Assembly: GCA_951812925.1 (NCBI GenBank)
Contig: OX638371.1
Span: 113,173,124 to 113,237,123 of the forward strand
Source: Calliopum simillimum
Taxonomy: Eukaryota > Arthropoda > Insecta > Diptera > Lauxaniidae
DNA length: 64,000 nucleotides
Direction: 5' to 3'
Shown here: positions 1-11,092 of the stretch, in pieces
Position numbering within the stretch: position 1 is the stretch's first letter
How the letters are laid out: the number at the start of each line of letters is the position of its first letter
Notes under the pieces: generated by a model
Told to the model about the DNA's origin: nothing
Databases searched by the model: none
The model's input: the letters and a program-made list of their open reading frames with translations, nothing else
Made by a program: the position numbers and the translations under genes

Positions 1-288
1 AGCATAAATGAAAATTGTTTCATTATAACCTGAAAGCAACCTAAGGTTACAAATCTGTAACGTTGGCTGATTTACGTACTCTTTTGTAGCACAAACATAT
101 CAGCAGATTCATTCCTGAACTTTAGAACAACATTTGTTCTACAGAAACTTTAAGTATTTTTGTGTAGGGGTTCAAAGCCCTCATATTTAATCCCTCTCTT
201 TTCGTCTGATATTTTGTAAATAAAATCCACGTTCTAAATATGAAGTTTTGTAATAAATACTGCTACAGGTGCAAAGATATAGCAATTG

Positions 289-320
<32 letters not shown>

Positions 321-809
321 GTATAGGGGGTACAACGTCTCTTTATTCAAATTCCCTCAATTTTTGCTGGGTGTTTGCTGAACGCAGTGTACTTCTGTTT
401 ACAAAGTTTTATAATAATAGCTACTGCATTTTTTCATATAGGGGCTACCCCTCACATCCCCGCCAAAATGACTTCAATCTATTTTATGAGGTCAGTGGAC
501 ATATTTTAACATTTCTGCATACGAAAAAATGCATTTTGAATTTTTCACGTCTAGACTGTATGAAACAGTGCACTGTGCGACGCACATTGGTCCCAAAGTG
601 CGTATTTTATCAAAATGCTTTGCCCGCTTGAGGACGCATTGTAGAATGATTTCAATGATAGGGGCTTATAGGTAATTGAACAGGAAAAAAAAATAAGCAG
701 CTGTTTTTAAAAAAAAAAAATCGTTTTGATCAACTTTCTTGGGGCTCAAACCCGAAAAATCGAAATATAAAACCCCACATCTCGAGAATTTGGTAGATGC
801 ATTGCCCAT
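1..809. other. Non-coding AT-rich DNA
   Basis: No convincing gene. Several degenerate copies of a short motif (TATAGGGG-like, near 165, 325, 438 and 658) follow T-rich runs and suggest an old tandem repeat. The poly-T run near 295-320 is low complexity. The 86-codon open frame at 371-631 has no recognisable domain and is probably chance. Confidence 0.5.
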
Positions 810-1059
810 TGAGATCCCGGTAAATTTAATTTTTCAAAATTCTCTCGGTTTTGTCCGGAATGGAAAAAATCTTAATAACTCGGGAACCATTGACCCGATT
901 TGAATGATTTTTTTTTTATGAAGATATGCTGTCCAGTGAGATTTTGTGAAATTTAATTTTTCAAAATTCCCTCGGCTTTGTCCGGGAATCCTTAATAACT
1001 TGGAAACAAATAACCTTATTTGAGTGATTTTTTTTTGAGTGGTTAAATTTATTGTCTAG
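810..1059. repeat. Two-copy tandem repeat, about 125 bp unit
   Basis: Unit one (810-936) and unit two (937-1059) both run from TGAGAT through TTTAATTTTTCAAAATTC, a CTCGG-TTTGTCCGG stretch and CTTAATAACT to a poly-T run. They differ by substitutions and small indels, so the duplication is old. No coding potential. Confidence 0.7.
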
Positions 1060-2689
1060 TAAAGTCTTCCACTTCCGGTTTTATAAAAACCCAACTTAAT
1101 GGTGAAACTCTTCTCAAATAACTGATCTTGTATGAGGTATAGCCAATTAAGTACTTACTTCTACAATTTCTCGCACATGGATTTTTCGCCAAATTTCCCA
1201 AGGACAATATATAAGCTTAAAGTACAATTTGCAACAATACCCTTAATGAAAACATCAACATAAAATGTATGATAAGACCCAGTTTGGTGGAAATTTCTTT
1301 GGTCTGGATTTTGGGTAACACCATCGTCGAGATATCTGCAGCGCTTTCACATGATGGGGCGTATTTCAAATCAATTTGGTTATTACTAAAAACTTCGCAT
1401 ACATGATGAACTTTGATGTCAATATGTTTACTTCGGGGATTCATCCATCCAGATTTTCAAATTGAAATAAGTGGTAGAGGTCCTGGAAAGCATCTACATA
1501 TTCAAAAATCTTGTATTGTAAATAAAACAAAGGTAACAAATTATATTAAGTCAAATGAAATAGATTCTGTTCGGAAGTCGGGGTTTCTCTTTGGTTTCCG
1601 ATATTAGAAATAGCGTATTTAACTTTTTTTCATCGCCATCGTGTCTGTTCGTTTTCATTTTATAGTGACATACCATACATTTAAAAGATAAAACTTTTAA
1701 AATACACAAACACGAACGTCAAATGTGCCCCTTCGGCAAAAGTCAAATGTGCCCCAAAATCTCTTAAAGAATTAAAAATATTTTATAATTTAAACTATTT
1801 GACCTTGACAAAAAACACTTTTATTCTATTAATTATGAAGGTTAGTGCTGCCAAATTGTCATACTTACTTTCAAAAAACAATACAAATTTATTTGCAAAA
1901 CCCTTACGAACAAGATGCCGAAAATTACAAAAAAATACACAAAAAGTAAAAAAAGCGTATTGGCGCGGGAGGAGTCGCAAGAGAACTGCCAAAGTTCATT
2001 ACGTTGCTTCCACTCTAATTAGTTATGTTTCTGCATTTCAGGTTTTTGGTTCGATAGGCGTGTTCACACCGAAAATGGCAAAGTTAAATGTGCCCCGGTG
2101 TCAAATGTACCCCAGCTTACCCTATTCAATTTAAAAATTTTATAGTAGAAAAAAATGTTCCATGCGACAAGTCACATTCGACACTGATTAAAATTAAAGT
2201 AAAGGAAAAAGTTGAAATCAAACCAATTTTTAACAGACATCAATGCACAAAATTCTTAAACTAGTCATGTTGAAATATTGCCGCAGGTTTCCCTAAAAAA
2301 CTTTGGCTTTTTGCAACTATCTTGAAAACGAAAAATTTTTTACTTTTTTTTACTTTTAATGTGTTCGACGGTCACGTTCGATACCACGAAAATGCCGAAA
2401 TGCATGTTGTCCTTTTTGCATAAACATTTTTAATAATCGAATTTTAAAACACAAACACTGTGCTTTTTACATCTATTTCTTCAGTAAGTATACGTCATAT
2501 TATTTATTGTCGCTTTCAACTAAGAAAATCATAGCAAATTTCGCGTGTAGTAACTTTTTCAGCGCAAAGTGACAACAAAATTACTACCTTTAAACTTATT
2601 AAATTGTTATGCAAAAACGTCATAAAAAGGGGCTACAAAAGACGAACGTTAAAAGGATTTCTTAGCGTGTTGCGAGCATTTTAACTGCC
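1060..2689. other. Non-coding DNA with direct TCAAATGTGCCCC motifs
   Basis: Four direct copies of a TCAAATGTGCCCC-like motif occur in two pairs, near 1720 and 1744 and near 2085 and 2102. They flank a 111-codon open frame (1799-2134) with a basic patch but no recognisable domain. All copies point the same way, so they are not terminal inverted repeats of an intact transposon. This could be a relic of a DNA transposon, but I cannot name it. The rest shows nothing. Confidence 0.35.
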
Positions 2690-4199
2690 AAAAACTAAAT
2701 GGAACTGAAAGAAAAAGACACACAAAAAGAGAAAAGTGAAAGAAAAAAATTTAAAACAAATTGCTTGAAAGTAGCACCACGCAGTCTGGCGACCACCACC
2801 GTACAACAGACAACAGCAGCAGCAGGAGCAGCATTAATGCAACTCTGCTGCTGTTGTTGTTGTACACGTAGAGATGTCACACAGTTAGCAAGCCTTAAAA
2901 TATGCAACAATAAAAAAACAAACAGAGTCGCTGCATTAATTTTATGCTGCTACACAGCTGCGTTTAGTTTTTACTTTGGCTCAAGGCAGAGCGCGCGCAC
3001 CCTTTGCAGCAAATGCCGCTGCTGTTGCTGTTGCTGTTCCTCTGCATTTACTCGCTGTTGTCAACACCCAGCGTGTTTTACTCCTGCAGCTACCATTTGC
3101 GCTTAATTTCGCTTAACAAGGAAATTACAAGTGCGGGCAAAAGCAACAACAACAACAACAAAAATAAAGAAAATGAGAAAATTACAGCAAAAAGTTAAAG
3201 AAGTGTGCAGCAGGCGAAGCGGAAGCAGGGGCGGGGGCGTATAAAAGTTACGAAAATTAAAGGAAAAATAAACTGCAAGGCGACAGCGTGCAACGAAAGT
3301 CGCGCGCGTGTTGCATGCCGCGGCAACAATAACAACAACAACAGGAACAATAAATAGTTTTTGTTTAAGTTCTTTGTTGTTTATTACTTTGTTAGTTTTT
3401 CCTTTTGTAAGCTTCAAGCGCCCTCTCTCTCTCGCTCTCTTTCTCACTGCAACGCTTTGTTATAAAGTTTTCCACTGTTTTAAGCTTTAATGCGCTTTTC
3501 CGTTTCCGCTTTGTAAGAAACGACTGCAGTAGTGTGTGTGTGTGTGTACGTATTTTTAAGTAAATGTGCCACATACACTTATGCCTGTGTTAACATCTCC
3601 TTGTGTGTGCGTGCGTGTGTCTGTGTGTATTAAGTTTTCAGCTGCTGCTGCTACTACCGCTGTGTTAACGGAAGTGGCGCTTGCGGTTAAAATGTCGCTC
3701 AACATGTCGTTAGCAATGTTTTGTTGTTGGGAAAAGGCACAGCCAAACGCGACCTAAAGAGTTTGAAATTCTTTTACTCAGCATGGTGGCGGCATGTTAA
3801 CAAGCGTTAATAAAATTAGCAAAGATTTCGAATTGGTTTCGCTTTTTGTCAACATTGTGGAAAATTAAACAAATAATTTGTTTCAAGCACAACGTGTTGT
3901 TTTATCACTCTGCGTTCTTTTGCTTGTTAACTACTTTTGCTAGCAAAACGTTAAAGAAATTAGAAAACTATTTCTTTTCGAAAGCTAGATTCGATTCTGA
4001 AAGATTAATTAAAAGAAAATGAATTAGGAAATTCACGCATTTTAGTAAGCAAAAGAGCAGATTCTTACTTAAAAATATTTAATTCAAAAACTATGCAGTT
4101 AAAAAGATGAAATTTTAGGCCTTAAAATGCTTTTTGATCTATTCCGATCGATTAAGAATAAAAAAGTTATGGACGTTAGAGTTCAAAATTAAAATGATA
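2690..4199. other. Microsatellite-rich non-coding DNA (CAG/CAA, GT, CT)
   Basis: Runs of CAG/CTG and CAA/TTG triplets (2800-3160, 3330-3350), TCTC near 3420-3440 and GTGT near 3530-3630 are typical of dipteran intergenic or intronic DNA. They make open frames of poly-Gln, poly-Cys or poly-Leu on both strands, which I regard as artefacts. Confidence 0.6.
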
Positions 4200-4201
4200 T
4201 A

Positions 4202-5333
4202 AGGTGTGTACTCAAAAAAAGTAATCGACCAAAAATGGGTATAAAACGTTTATTTTTGACCAAAATAAAAAAAGTAATAAATTTTTTGAAGCTCAGGAGT
4301 ATTCCTTTACGAAAATAGAAAGGTTTTCTCATTTCCTTGAGACATATGAAAAATATCGTTATTTTGAATTAACACCTGCCATTTGGCTCTGCGCATCACT
4401 TTGGGTGGCCTGGAATGATATCTTGACCCATTTTCGTTTTAGTTTCTTTTTATTTTTGACAACTTTCTTCGTTTTTAGAAAGTTTCTCTTCATTTCTGTA
4501 TTTTCCAATCGGCTGAAGCCCAGGTCAGTTCGGAGAATTTGCATTTTCCGGTACAACATTGACCCCATTCCCTTGATACCAATTCATGTCCAATTTGCCA
4601 TAGTGACAACTCGCCAAATCTGGCCAAAATAATACAGGATTTTTGTGAAGGCATATTATGTTCAGCAGACGTTTCTGTTAGCATTCTTTCACATAAATTT
4701 GGTTTTTAATTGTACCAGTTGTGTCAAATACTGAGCTTTCCAAGTCGCATTTACAAATTGCTTGCCAAACCAAATATTTTTTTGTAAACTTGTCCACTTT
4801 TACTGCATTAACTTTGGCGCAACATCGCATTTCTCTTTGCTGTGTAAAAAAGTTGACCCGGACGCTGTTAAAGTCAGCTTTGACATAAGTTGCGTCGTCC
4901 GTTAAAATGAATTCAAAATTGTGTACAAAACGGTCGTAGAGCTCTCGTGAGAGAGTTTTGGCAGCTGTGTTTTGCTAAACGTTCTTATTTGGTAGCAGTA
5001 GTAATTTATATGATTGAAAACCTTTCTCTCTGCAAACTTTCTGTACGTTTCCGTTTTTCAAAGTACGCAAGATACCGTTGATTTTTCAATATTTATACGT
5101 TATGCAATGTCTTTGTGAGATAAATGTTTAAAATCGTGTTTTTGTGCACATTTTAATCTAGAACATTTTCTTTTGATAAGCCCATATTGAAAACTATTCA
5201 AAATTTTAAAAAACCAATGATGGATGTATATAAGACAAAAAATTTTAAGACGATCTGTCACATTTGCTTTTGCTATAATATTTAACGCAACACTCTTTGT
5301 TTCCTGCGACTACTTTTTTTCGAGTACACACCT
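4202..5333 (-). mobile_element. Degenerate Tc1/mariner-superfamily element, DD37E type
   Basis: Terminal inverted repeats begin AGGTGTGTACTC and continue into an A-rich tract; the right end carries the same sequence inverted with few mismatches. TA dinucleotides at 4200-4201 and 5334-5335 are the expected target duplication. At 1132 bp the size fits a full-length element. It contains a broken minus-strand transposase. The 37-residue D-to-third-acid spacing matches the ITmD37E group described from mosquitoes. A second member of the same kind lies at 39712-40793 with different ends. Confidence 0.85.
4359..5170 (-). pseudogene. Broken DD37E mariner-like transposase
   Basis: Reading leftward from about 5170, one frame runs through a helix-turn-helix-like region, then ILTDDATYV (first catalytic Asp), VWQAICKC, and FWPDLASCHY (second Asp). 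The third acidic position, 38 residues on, reads PIG instead of the family's PIE, so the catalytic Glu is lost. Stop codons interrupt the frame before the second Asp and before the PIG motif. A frameshift follows, with the basic C-terminal part (KTKKVVKNKKK) in another frame at 4359-4568. The enzyme cannot be active. The assignment rests on the motif series and on its similarity to the relic at 39832-40640. Confidence 0.8.
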
Positions 5334-5335
5334 TA

Positions 5336-6655
5336 GTTCAAGTTGGTGATTTTACGAGAAACCACAATTTTCCGTTGAATTCTGTGGAAACTACACCTTT
5401 TTTCTAATTAAAAGGTAGTAGCATGAAAGTTGAAGTCATAATTTGATAAAGCTTTCATCAGTCTTTGTTATCGCACTTGTACACATGTCTTCAGTTGGCT
5501 ATTACTTATGAATTGCAGCACTCTCTTTGAGCTTGGTGTTCGTGGTTGGTTAAAGTTGAGACCAAAATTTTGCTCAAAGTCAAATGCATCATCATCCTTT
5601 TGTCATATCATCATCCACTAACAAATAGAAAAAGCAAAAACAGCAGCGTAACGCAGCTGCTGCTGCTGACACCAATACCAACGCGTTACGTAAACAACAA
5701 CATTCCCACATTTCTGATGCAAATTGCGTTGAATTCACAACGAGGACGACTCTTTTTGCCTGGTTGAAATTGCGATGCAAATTACGAGTGGAGTACCGGA
5801 GCGCAAAGGAGTAAAATATTCTTTTGGCATACAGCGCACAGACATGAACCGCGCGCGCGACCTCAACGCAAGTCACGTGTACCCCACACCCCTCTACCCG
5901 TTTGTCACAACTTCACTATGTGGTTTTTGGTGCCTGATTTGGTTGAGGTTTTTTCTTTCTTCTTTGTTGCTTTTTAGCTACTTGTGATGTTGCCAGAATG
6001 ACCTTCGCTTTTCTTTTAAGGGCGTCCAAGCAGCGAATTTAAATACAAACTGAATGGCATAGAGGAGACTGGAGTTATTCGCACAGTAGCGCTCAAAGCA
6101 ATAAAGCAAGAAATGTAATTGGCAAGAATACACAAGTGGATGACTAGTGGACTAAAGAGTGAATCAAGTGGAAGGTACTGGCACAGGGTGTTAAGGGAAA
6201 GAATTTAATGTTTTCTGTGGGGTGGTGGACCACAAGTGAGGAAAAAACTTTTGACTTTAACTCAACCCAAAGCAATGAGTTAATATTTGCGCAGGCAATG
6301 AAGTGGTTAAAACAACTTAAGTGGGGAGGGCTGACGGAATGGCAATATGAAACCGAAAAGCATGCGATGTCAAGGGATAAAGAAGCACGTGGTTAGTGGC
6401 AACTGGAAAAAAGAGCGAAATACAGAATGAAGTAACTGAAGTAAATATAAATTTTGTAGTGCCGTTTGACCAGCTACTGGATGTTTAGGAAATTAAATAT
6501 TTTCAAAATTAAACATTGGAATATTGTAGAAAAATTATGGATAAAATAAAATTATTTTGTACTTAAATGATAATTTATATAAAGTTTGAAATAGAACAAT
6601 TTAGATTTTCCTCCCCAAAGGTCCTTTTCAGTTAATCTGCCAGAAAACTGAGTTC
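5336..6655. other. Non-coding DNA with a GC-richer patch
   Basis: A CAG-rich, less AT-rich stretch at 5640-5930 and a purine-rich stretch at 6000-6480 hold only short open frames (up to 94 codons on the minus strand) without recognisable domains. A TTTAAATA box near 6040 could be a promoter, but nothing downstream supports a gene. Confidence 0.45.
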
Positions 6656-6659
6656 CAGA

Positions 6660-7180
6660 TGGTTTTAAAATTTTTTAATTTTGTTGTGTCCGAAAATTTG
6701 GGTTTTATTTCAATTTGGGCGTTATTTCACTTTTATTTTGGACTTTATTTCATAAAAAAAAGGAAATAATGTCCAAAAAAACTACAAAAACGAAATAACT
6801 CCCAATTTTGCCCAAATTTTGAGCGATGTTTCCAAAATGTTATTCGCCCATATTTGGCTTCAGAAAATAACACCCAAAAAAACAAAATAATTCACAAATA
6901 ATATTCATATAAATTTGGGAGATAATCATTCTCAAAATAACGCCCCAAAAAATAAAATAATAACGAAATAATACGCATAAATTATAAAATAACGCCCAAA
7001 ATAAAAACAAAATAATATCCAAATTATATTCACATAAACTTGGGCGATAATCATTTTGAAAATAACGCCCAAAGTGTGGGCTTAGTTTCGTTAAAAATTT
7101 GGGCGTTATTAAGTTTTTATTTTCGGCGTTATTTCATTTAAGAAAAAAAAACCAAATAACGCCCAAAAATAAAAAACAAA
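6660..7180. repeat. GGGCGTTATTTC-type inverted AT-rich repeat, copy 1
   Basis: Many copies of a GGGCGTTATTTC-like motif and its complement GAAATAACGCCC alternate, separated by A- or T-rich spacers. An unusual block, TGGGCGATAATCATT, sits in the middle. The same motif set recurs at 14475-14945 and 30714-30850, so this is a dispersed repeat family. No coding content. Confidence 0.65.
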
Positions 7181-7593
7181 ATAAAAAATGAATGTACTTA
7201 AAAAAATAAATGTTGTAAGGATCAATATTTTCCACAAAAAATATTAATCCTAACATTTTTTATCCATATTAACATTAACATATAATAATAAAATACAGCC
7301 ATGATCAAATAAATAGCACAATTTTTTTAAGCTTAAAAAAAATCATTTTTATTTCAAAGAACTTATTTTTCTAGAACCAAGACGGTTTATACACTTAACT
7401 TAAATTATCACCAATTCAGTTAACAAACGAAAACTTGAATAGAAATAAAAAACTAGGAATTTTTAAAAGAAATGGCTCACTCAGCCTTAATTTGTTGATC
7501 ATATAAATAGCACATCTTCAAGATATAGTGAATATTTTTTTTTTTTTTACTATTAGAATTTTACAAAATTTGTCAGCAAATGTTTATAAATAT

Positions 7594-8563
7594 TTAATAT
7601 TTTGTACTAAAGCCTTTATTTTGTATAACAGCCTCGCATCTTCGGCTCATGCTCACCACAAGCCTTTGACACCTCTCGTTAGGGATGGAGTACCAAGCTT
7701 CTTGGGCTGCAGTCCACAATTCATCAAAATTTTTGAAATTTTGATTTGAAAGTTTAGCCTTTACATCACCCCATAAATTTTCTATCGGATTCAGGTCTGG
7801 GCTTTGAGCAGGCTTGTCCAAAACGCTTATTTTCTCTCGCTGAAGCCAGTTTTTGATGCTTTTGGCCGTATGTTTCGGGTCATTATCATGCATGAAGGTC
7901 CATTTTAATGGCATGAACTCGAAAACGAATGGTTCCATCACATTTGTTAATATATTTAAATACCTGAATTGGTCCATTTTTTCCTTTATTAGTTCGTTTG
8001 GCCCAACGCCATGCCACGAAAATGAACCCCAAATCATGATACTGTCTCCACCATGCTTTACTGTTTTCCTGGTGTACCTTGGGGTCACGGCATGATTTTT
8101 TGGGAGACGAACAAATGTTTTCCCATCAGGTCCTAGTCTATTTATCTTAGTCTCATCCGTCCAAAGTACATTTTTCCAAAACTGGATATCCTTTCTTCGA
8201 TGTTCTTTAGAGAATGAGAAACGCTTTTTCACATTTTTTTTTGGAGTGGAGCGGCTTTTTCCTTGCAATACACCCAAATAAATTTGCCTCATTCATTATT
8301 TGTATCGAAGGCTTGAAAGGATCTCTTTTACATTTCAGAACAATGGCTTTGTCAACCGATCTGGTGGTTTTTCGGGTTCTTGGCTTTCTTTCTTTGCTTG
8401 CCGATAAATAGGATTTGTCCATTTTTACTGACTTAACTGCATTGTAAACCATTTTCCTTGAGCATTTCACCATTTTTGCTATATCAGACGGCTTTTTTCC
8501 ACCATCAAAAAGATCATATATTAAGGCTCTTTTTTCAGGTGTACAATGTGGACCTCGACCCAT
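7594..8563 (-). pseudogene. Tc1-like transposase, one frameshift
   Basis: Start ATG at 8563 (MGRGPHCTPEKRALI). An N-terminal helix-turn-helix region is followed by the DDE catalytic core in a second frame. The catalytic residues are visible: Asp in WTDETK, Asp in HDNDPKH and Glu in PIENLW, with 34 residues between the last two, the classic DD34E spacing. The C-terminus (VVSMSRRCEAVIQ) is typical of the family. The frame changes at a homopolymer of nine T at 8234-8242 (A on the coding strand), probably a single slippage. Just upstream, EANLF joins GCIARKKP directly where relatives usually have about 20 more residues, so a small in-frame deletion is likely. Otherwise well preserved. Confidence 0.88.
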
Positions 8564-8813
8564 ATTTGTAGATATTTTTTTTTTAAAAAATAATTTCAAA
8601 ACGTTAACAACTCAAAAATTGACGCCACTTTATCTAGAACACTTCAAACTGATAGCATTATTACTTCTGTGCTATTTACAGTCTGTTAAATAAGAGCGTG
8701 GTCACGATTACTCGCGATCGGTAAAGTATAATGCTGTAATTTTTTTTTCTCACACAGAGGGCAGTATTGTCCTTCATGCTTCGTGAAAGTGAATCAGCTG
8801 ACCACTCTTTTCA

Positions 8814-10492
8814 ATGCGTTCTCAGCATTTTTCCAAAATGAGTACCGCGTACGCGTCGCGCTTTGAAGCCGTTTTTTTGTGTTTGCACCCCAAAGGTCCC
8901 AAAATGACCCAAGCGGCGGCTGCGAAGTATATGCAAAAGTCGAAACAGTTTGTGAGTAAGTGGGTGAATCGCTTCAAAGAAGAAAAAAATGTCGATGACT
9001 TTCCAAATCGCGGGTCTGTCGGTGTAGTGAAGGAAAAACAGGAAAAACTGATCTGTGCTCTATTTTCGAAAAATCCAACATTAACTTTGCGTGAAGGTGC
9101 TTCGAAATTGTCCCAAAAAGGTTTGAATATCTCCCACGGAACTATTCGTAATCATTTGATTGCAAATAGTGTGAAATACCGAAATACTTTGCAAAAACCG
9201 ATGCTCAGTGAAAAACATGTCCAAAAACGTCTTGAATGGGCCAAAGACAATTTGGATCGTGACTGGGGCAACGTTATCTTCACTGACGAATCCTCTTTTT
9301 GGGCCTTTCCTATCATCAGGCATGCCTGGAAAAACCGACCCTGCAACAGTGCTGTCGTTTTGAAAAGTTTGAGCGAAGTGAAATTTTGTAAAAAGTGAAG
9401 TGTTGCAAAGTAAAATTCTGAAAAAGGGAAGTATTAGCGAAGTGAACACAAAAATCACAATTTTATTTATTCAATTCATTCATTTTTATGCTACACAAAA
9501 CAAAATTTGAAAATATATTTTATTGTAAAAAAATAAATAAAAAATTTCTTAAGTCAAAAATTTACCGAAATATTGCCGGCCACTCGAACATGGAAATTTT
9601 GTTTATGCGGTCGAAGAAACGGTTTTACTCAAAACAATGCATCTTACGAAAAAAGTGTATAAAGCAAAAAATGCTTAGAATAATCCAAGAAATACGTGTG
9701 AATTTTTTTCAGAATTTTTTGGAACTTTTTTAATTTTTTTTTTGTGACCAATTTTTTAAAAATTATAAAATGTACCCAAAAATTAAACGTATTCTTTGAA
9801 TGATTCTAAGTATTTTAGGTATTATACACTTTTCTCGTAAGACGCTTTTTTATTGAGTAAAAAACATTTTTCCGACCACTTAAAAATAAATTAAATGTTC
9901 GAGTAGCCATATTTCGGCTAATTTTTCACCTAAAAATTTTATAATGAAGCGCTATAAAGGAAATTTTATCTACTTTTATGATATTCTGCTATATCTTTAC
10001 CTATCTCTGACCCTAAAACAGTTATAGACAAAAGAGTAAAAAACACAAGAATTCGAAATTTTTGCTTTCTTTTTTTGGTCTATAAACTATTTCGATGGCA
10101 AATTTAATTCTCTACAAAAAGTTTCCTGGGAAGTATATCGAAATTTTGCTTTGTTCGCTTTGAAAAACTTCGGCTTCGGGCTTACAAAAAAGTATGTTTC
10201 TGAGCTCTCTTAAAAAGAATAGACAAATTTTAAGGCAAATTTTGTATTCAAAAAAAAAGTGAAGTGATTTTATGAAAGGGGAAGTGGTGAAGTGTTTTCG
10301 ATAAAAAAGGAGCAAAACACTTCAATTGAAGTGTCAGCGACAGCACTGCCCTGCAACTTGAAACAGCTGGTTCGACGCATTCACAAAATTTGGAGGTCGT
10401 TTTCAGAAGAGTATGCGCAAAATCTTGTTCAAAGTATGTCGCGAAGATGTCAAGCTATAATTGATGCTGGGGGTGATTGGGCCTGCTATTAA
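8814..10492 (+). pseudogene. Tc1-like transposase, internally deleted and interrupted
   Basis: The N-terminal half (8814 to about 9346) has the paired helix-turn-helix DNA-binding region and the first catalytic segment IFTDESSFWAF. The C-terminal piece (10357-10492) reads NLKQLVRRIHKIW to RCQAIIDAGGDW. The segment with the second Asp and the Glu is absent. The two pieces are in frame through the hAT target site, so the deletion came before the hAT insertion and the shortened frame was open at that time. The family start may be the inner Met (MSTAYASRF, about 8838). No active enzyme can be made. Confidence 0.88.
9347..10348. mobile_element. Non-autonomous hAT-like element
   Basis: Both ends carry the inverted repeat CAGTGCTGTCG, flanked by an 8-bp direct repeat CCCTGCAA at 9339-9346 and 10349-10356. 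An 8-bp duplication and ends beginning CAGTG are hallmarks of the hAT superfamily. The 1002-bp interior is AT-rich with GAAGTG-rich subterminal motifs at both ends. It has no transposase, so it must have been mobilised by an enzyme from elsewhere. Confidence 0.9.
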
Positions 10493-10627
10493 TGTATTTG
10501 CATTGAAGTTTTCGATCAAATAAATCAATATTAAAAAGAATTTTCGCAATGGGTATTTTCATTTTCTCACAACAATGACCACGCTCTTATTTAACAGACT
10601 GTATTTGCACACTCTATTTCAGTACTG

Positions 10628-11055
10628 ATCGCAAATAAACGCGAAGTAAAGAAAAAAGAGAAAAATAACGGAACTTCTTTTTGAACGAAAATCTGCTGCG
10701 TAACAGTTAAAAACAGTTGCGTGCAAAAAAATTACAAAAATTGTTGCATTTGAAAAAAAAAAAAAGACTTGATCCATCAAGAAATTTTGTGTGCACCAGC
10801 AAAGCAATCACGCGATCATGTCAGCATCACATGTAAAAAATCAGAAGAAAGCCGGCAACAACTCTACGGCAGCCACGTGTACGAGAATTGGATAAACAAC
10901 CAACAACAATGCTGCAGCAGCCACCGCTAACCATGTGAAGAATTTTGGAAAACAACAAGCAACAACAAAACAATAGAAAAGACATCGGAATGCAGATCAT
11001 GCATACAACACGTGTCATAAATGAAATTGTTGGTAGCCGCAATACATTTTTTGGG
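10628..11055. other. Non-coding DNA upstream of a promoter-like site
   Basis: AT-rich with CAA/CAG triplets. A 25-codon ATG frame near 10820 is too short to judge. No further feature seen. Confidence 0.4.
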
Positions 11056-11092
11056 TATAAATAGCAGTTTGCTGTCCATACAAAATCATTCT
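11056..11092 (+). promoter_or_regulatory. TATA box plus initiator, split by an insertion
   Basis: TATAAATA at 11056-11063 is followed by TCATTC at 11086-11091, which fits the arthropod initiator TCAKTY. The T-to-A(+1) distance is 32 bp, the normal spacing. The initiator lies in the target-site duplication of the adjacent retrotransposon. A second initiator copy therefore sits at 12936-12941 without its TATA box. The driven unit is unknown; it may be another repeat (a solo LTR was considered but not proven). Confidence 0.4.

Larger units (their letters stand above)
8679..10601 (+). mobile_element. Internally deleted Tc1-like element carrying a hAT insertion
   Basis: Perfect terminal inverted repeats start CAGTCTGTTAAATAAGAGCG and extend about 26 bp, flanked by TA at 8677-8678 and 10602-10603. 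The insertion point lies in or near the right end of the Tc1-like element that starts at 7296. Removing the nested hAT-like element leaves about 913 bp, well short of a full Tc1, because the middle of the transposase is missing. Confidence 0.92.
7296..10627 (-). mobile_element. Tc1-like element (DD34E), interrupted by a second Tc1-like element
   Basis: The left end follows a TA at 7294-7295 and reads CAGCCATGATC, then CAAATAAATAGCACA. The last 15 bases recur inverted at the other side, once the inserted element at 8679-10601 is disregarded. An internal copy of the end motif lies near 7497-7515. The outermost bases of the right end do not match well, so the boundary at about 10627 is uncertain. 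The element carries a nearly complete minus-strand transposase. Without the insert it is about 1.4 kb, slightly shorter than typical Tc1 elements. Confidence 0.8.

Noticed and set aside
1799..2134. 111-codon open frame with a basic region, possibly a transposase start
   Set aside because: The flanking TCAAATGTGCCCC motifs are direct rather than inverted, and no catalytic motif follows.
2699..3198. Open frames of Cys-, Gln- or Leu-rich peptides
   Set aside because: They come from CAG/CTG and CAA/TTG microsatellites, are open on both strands and have no domain or splice context.
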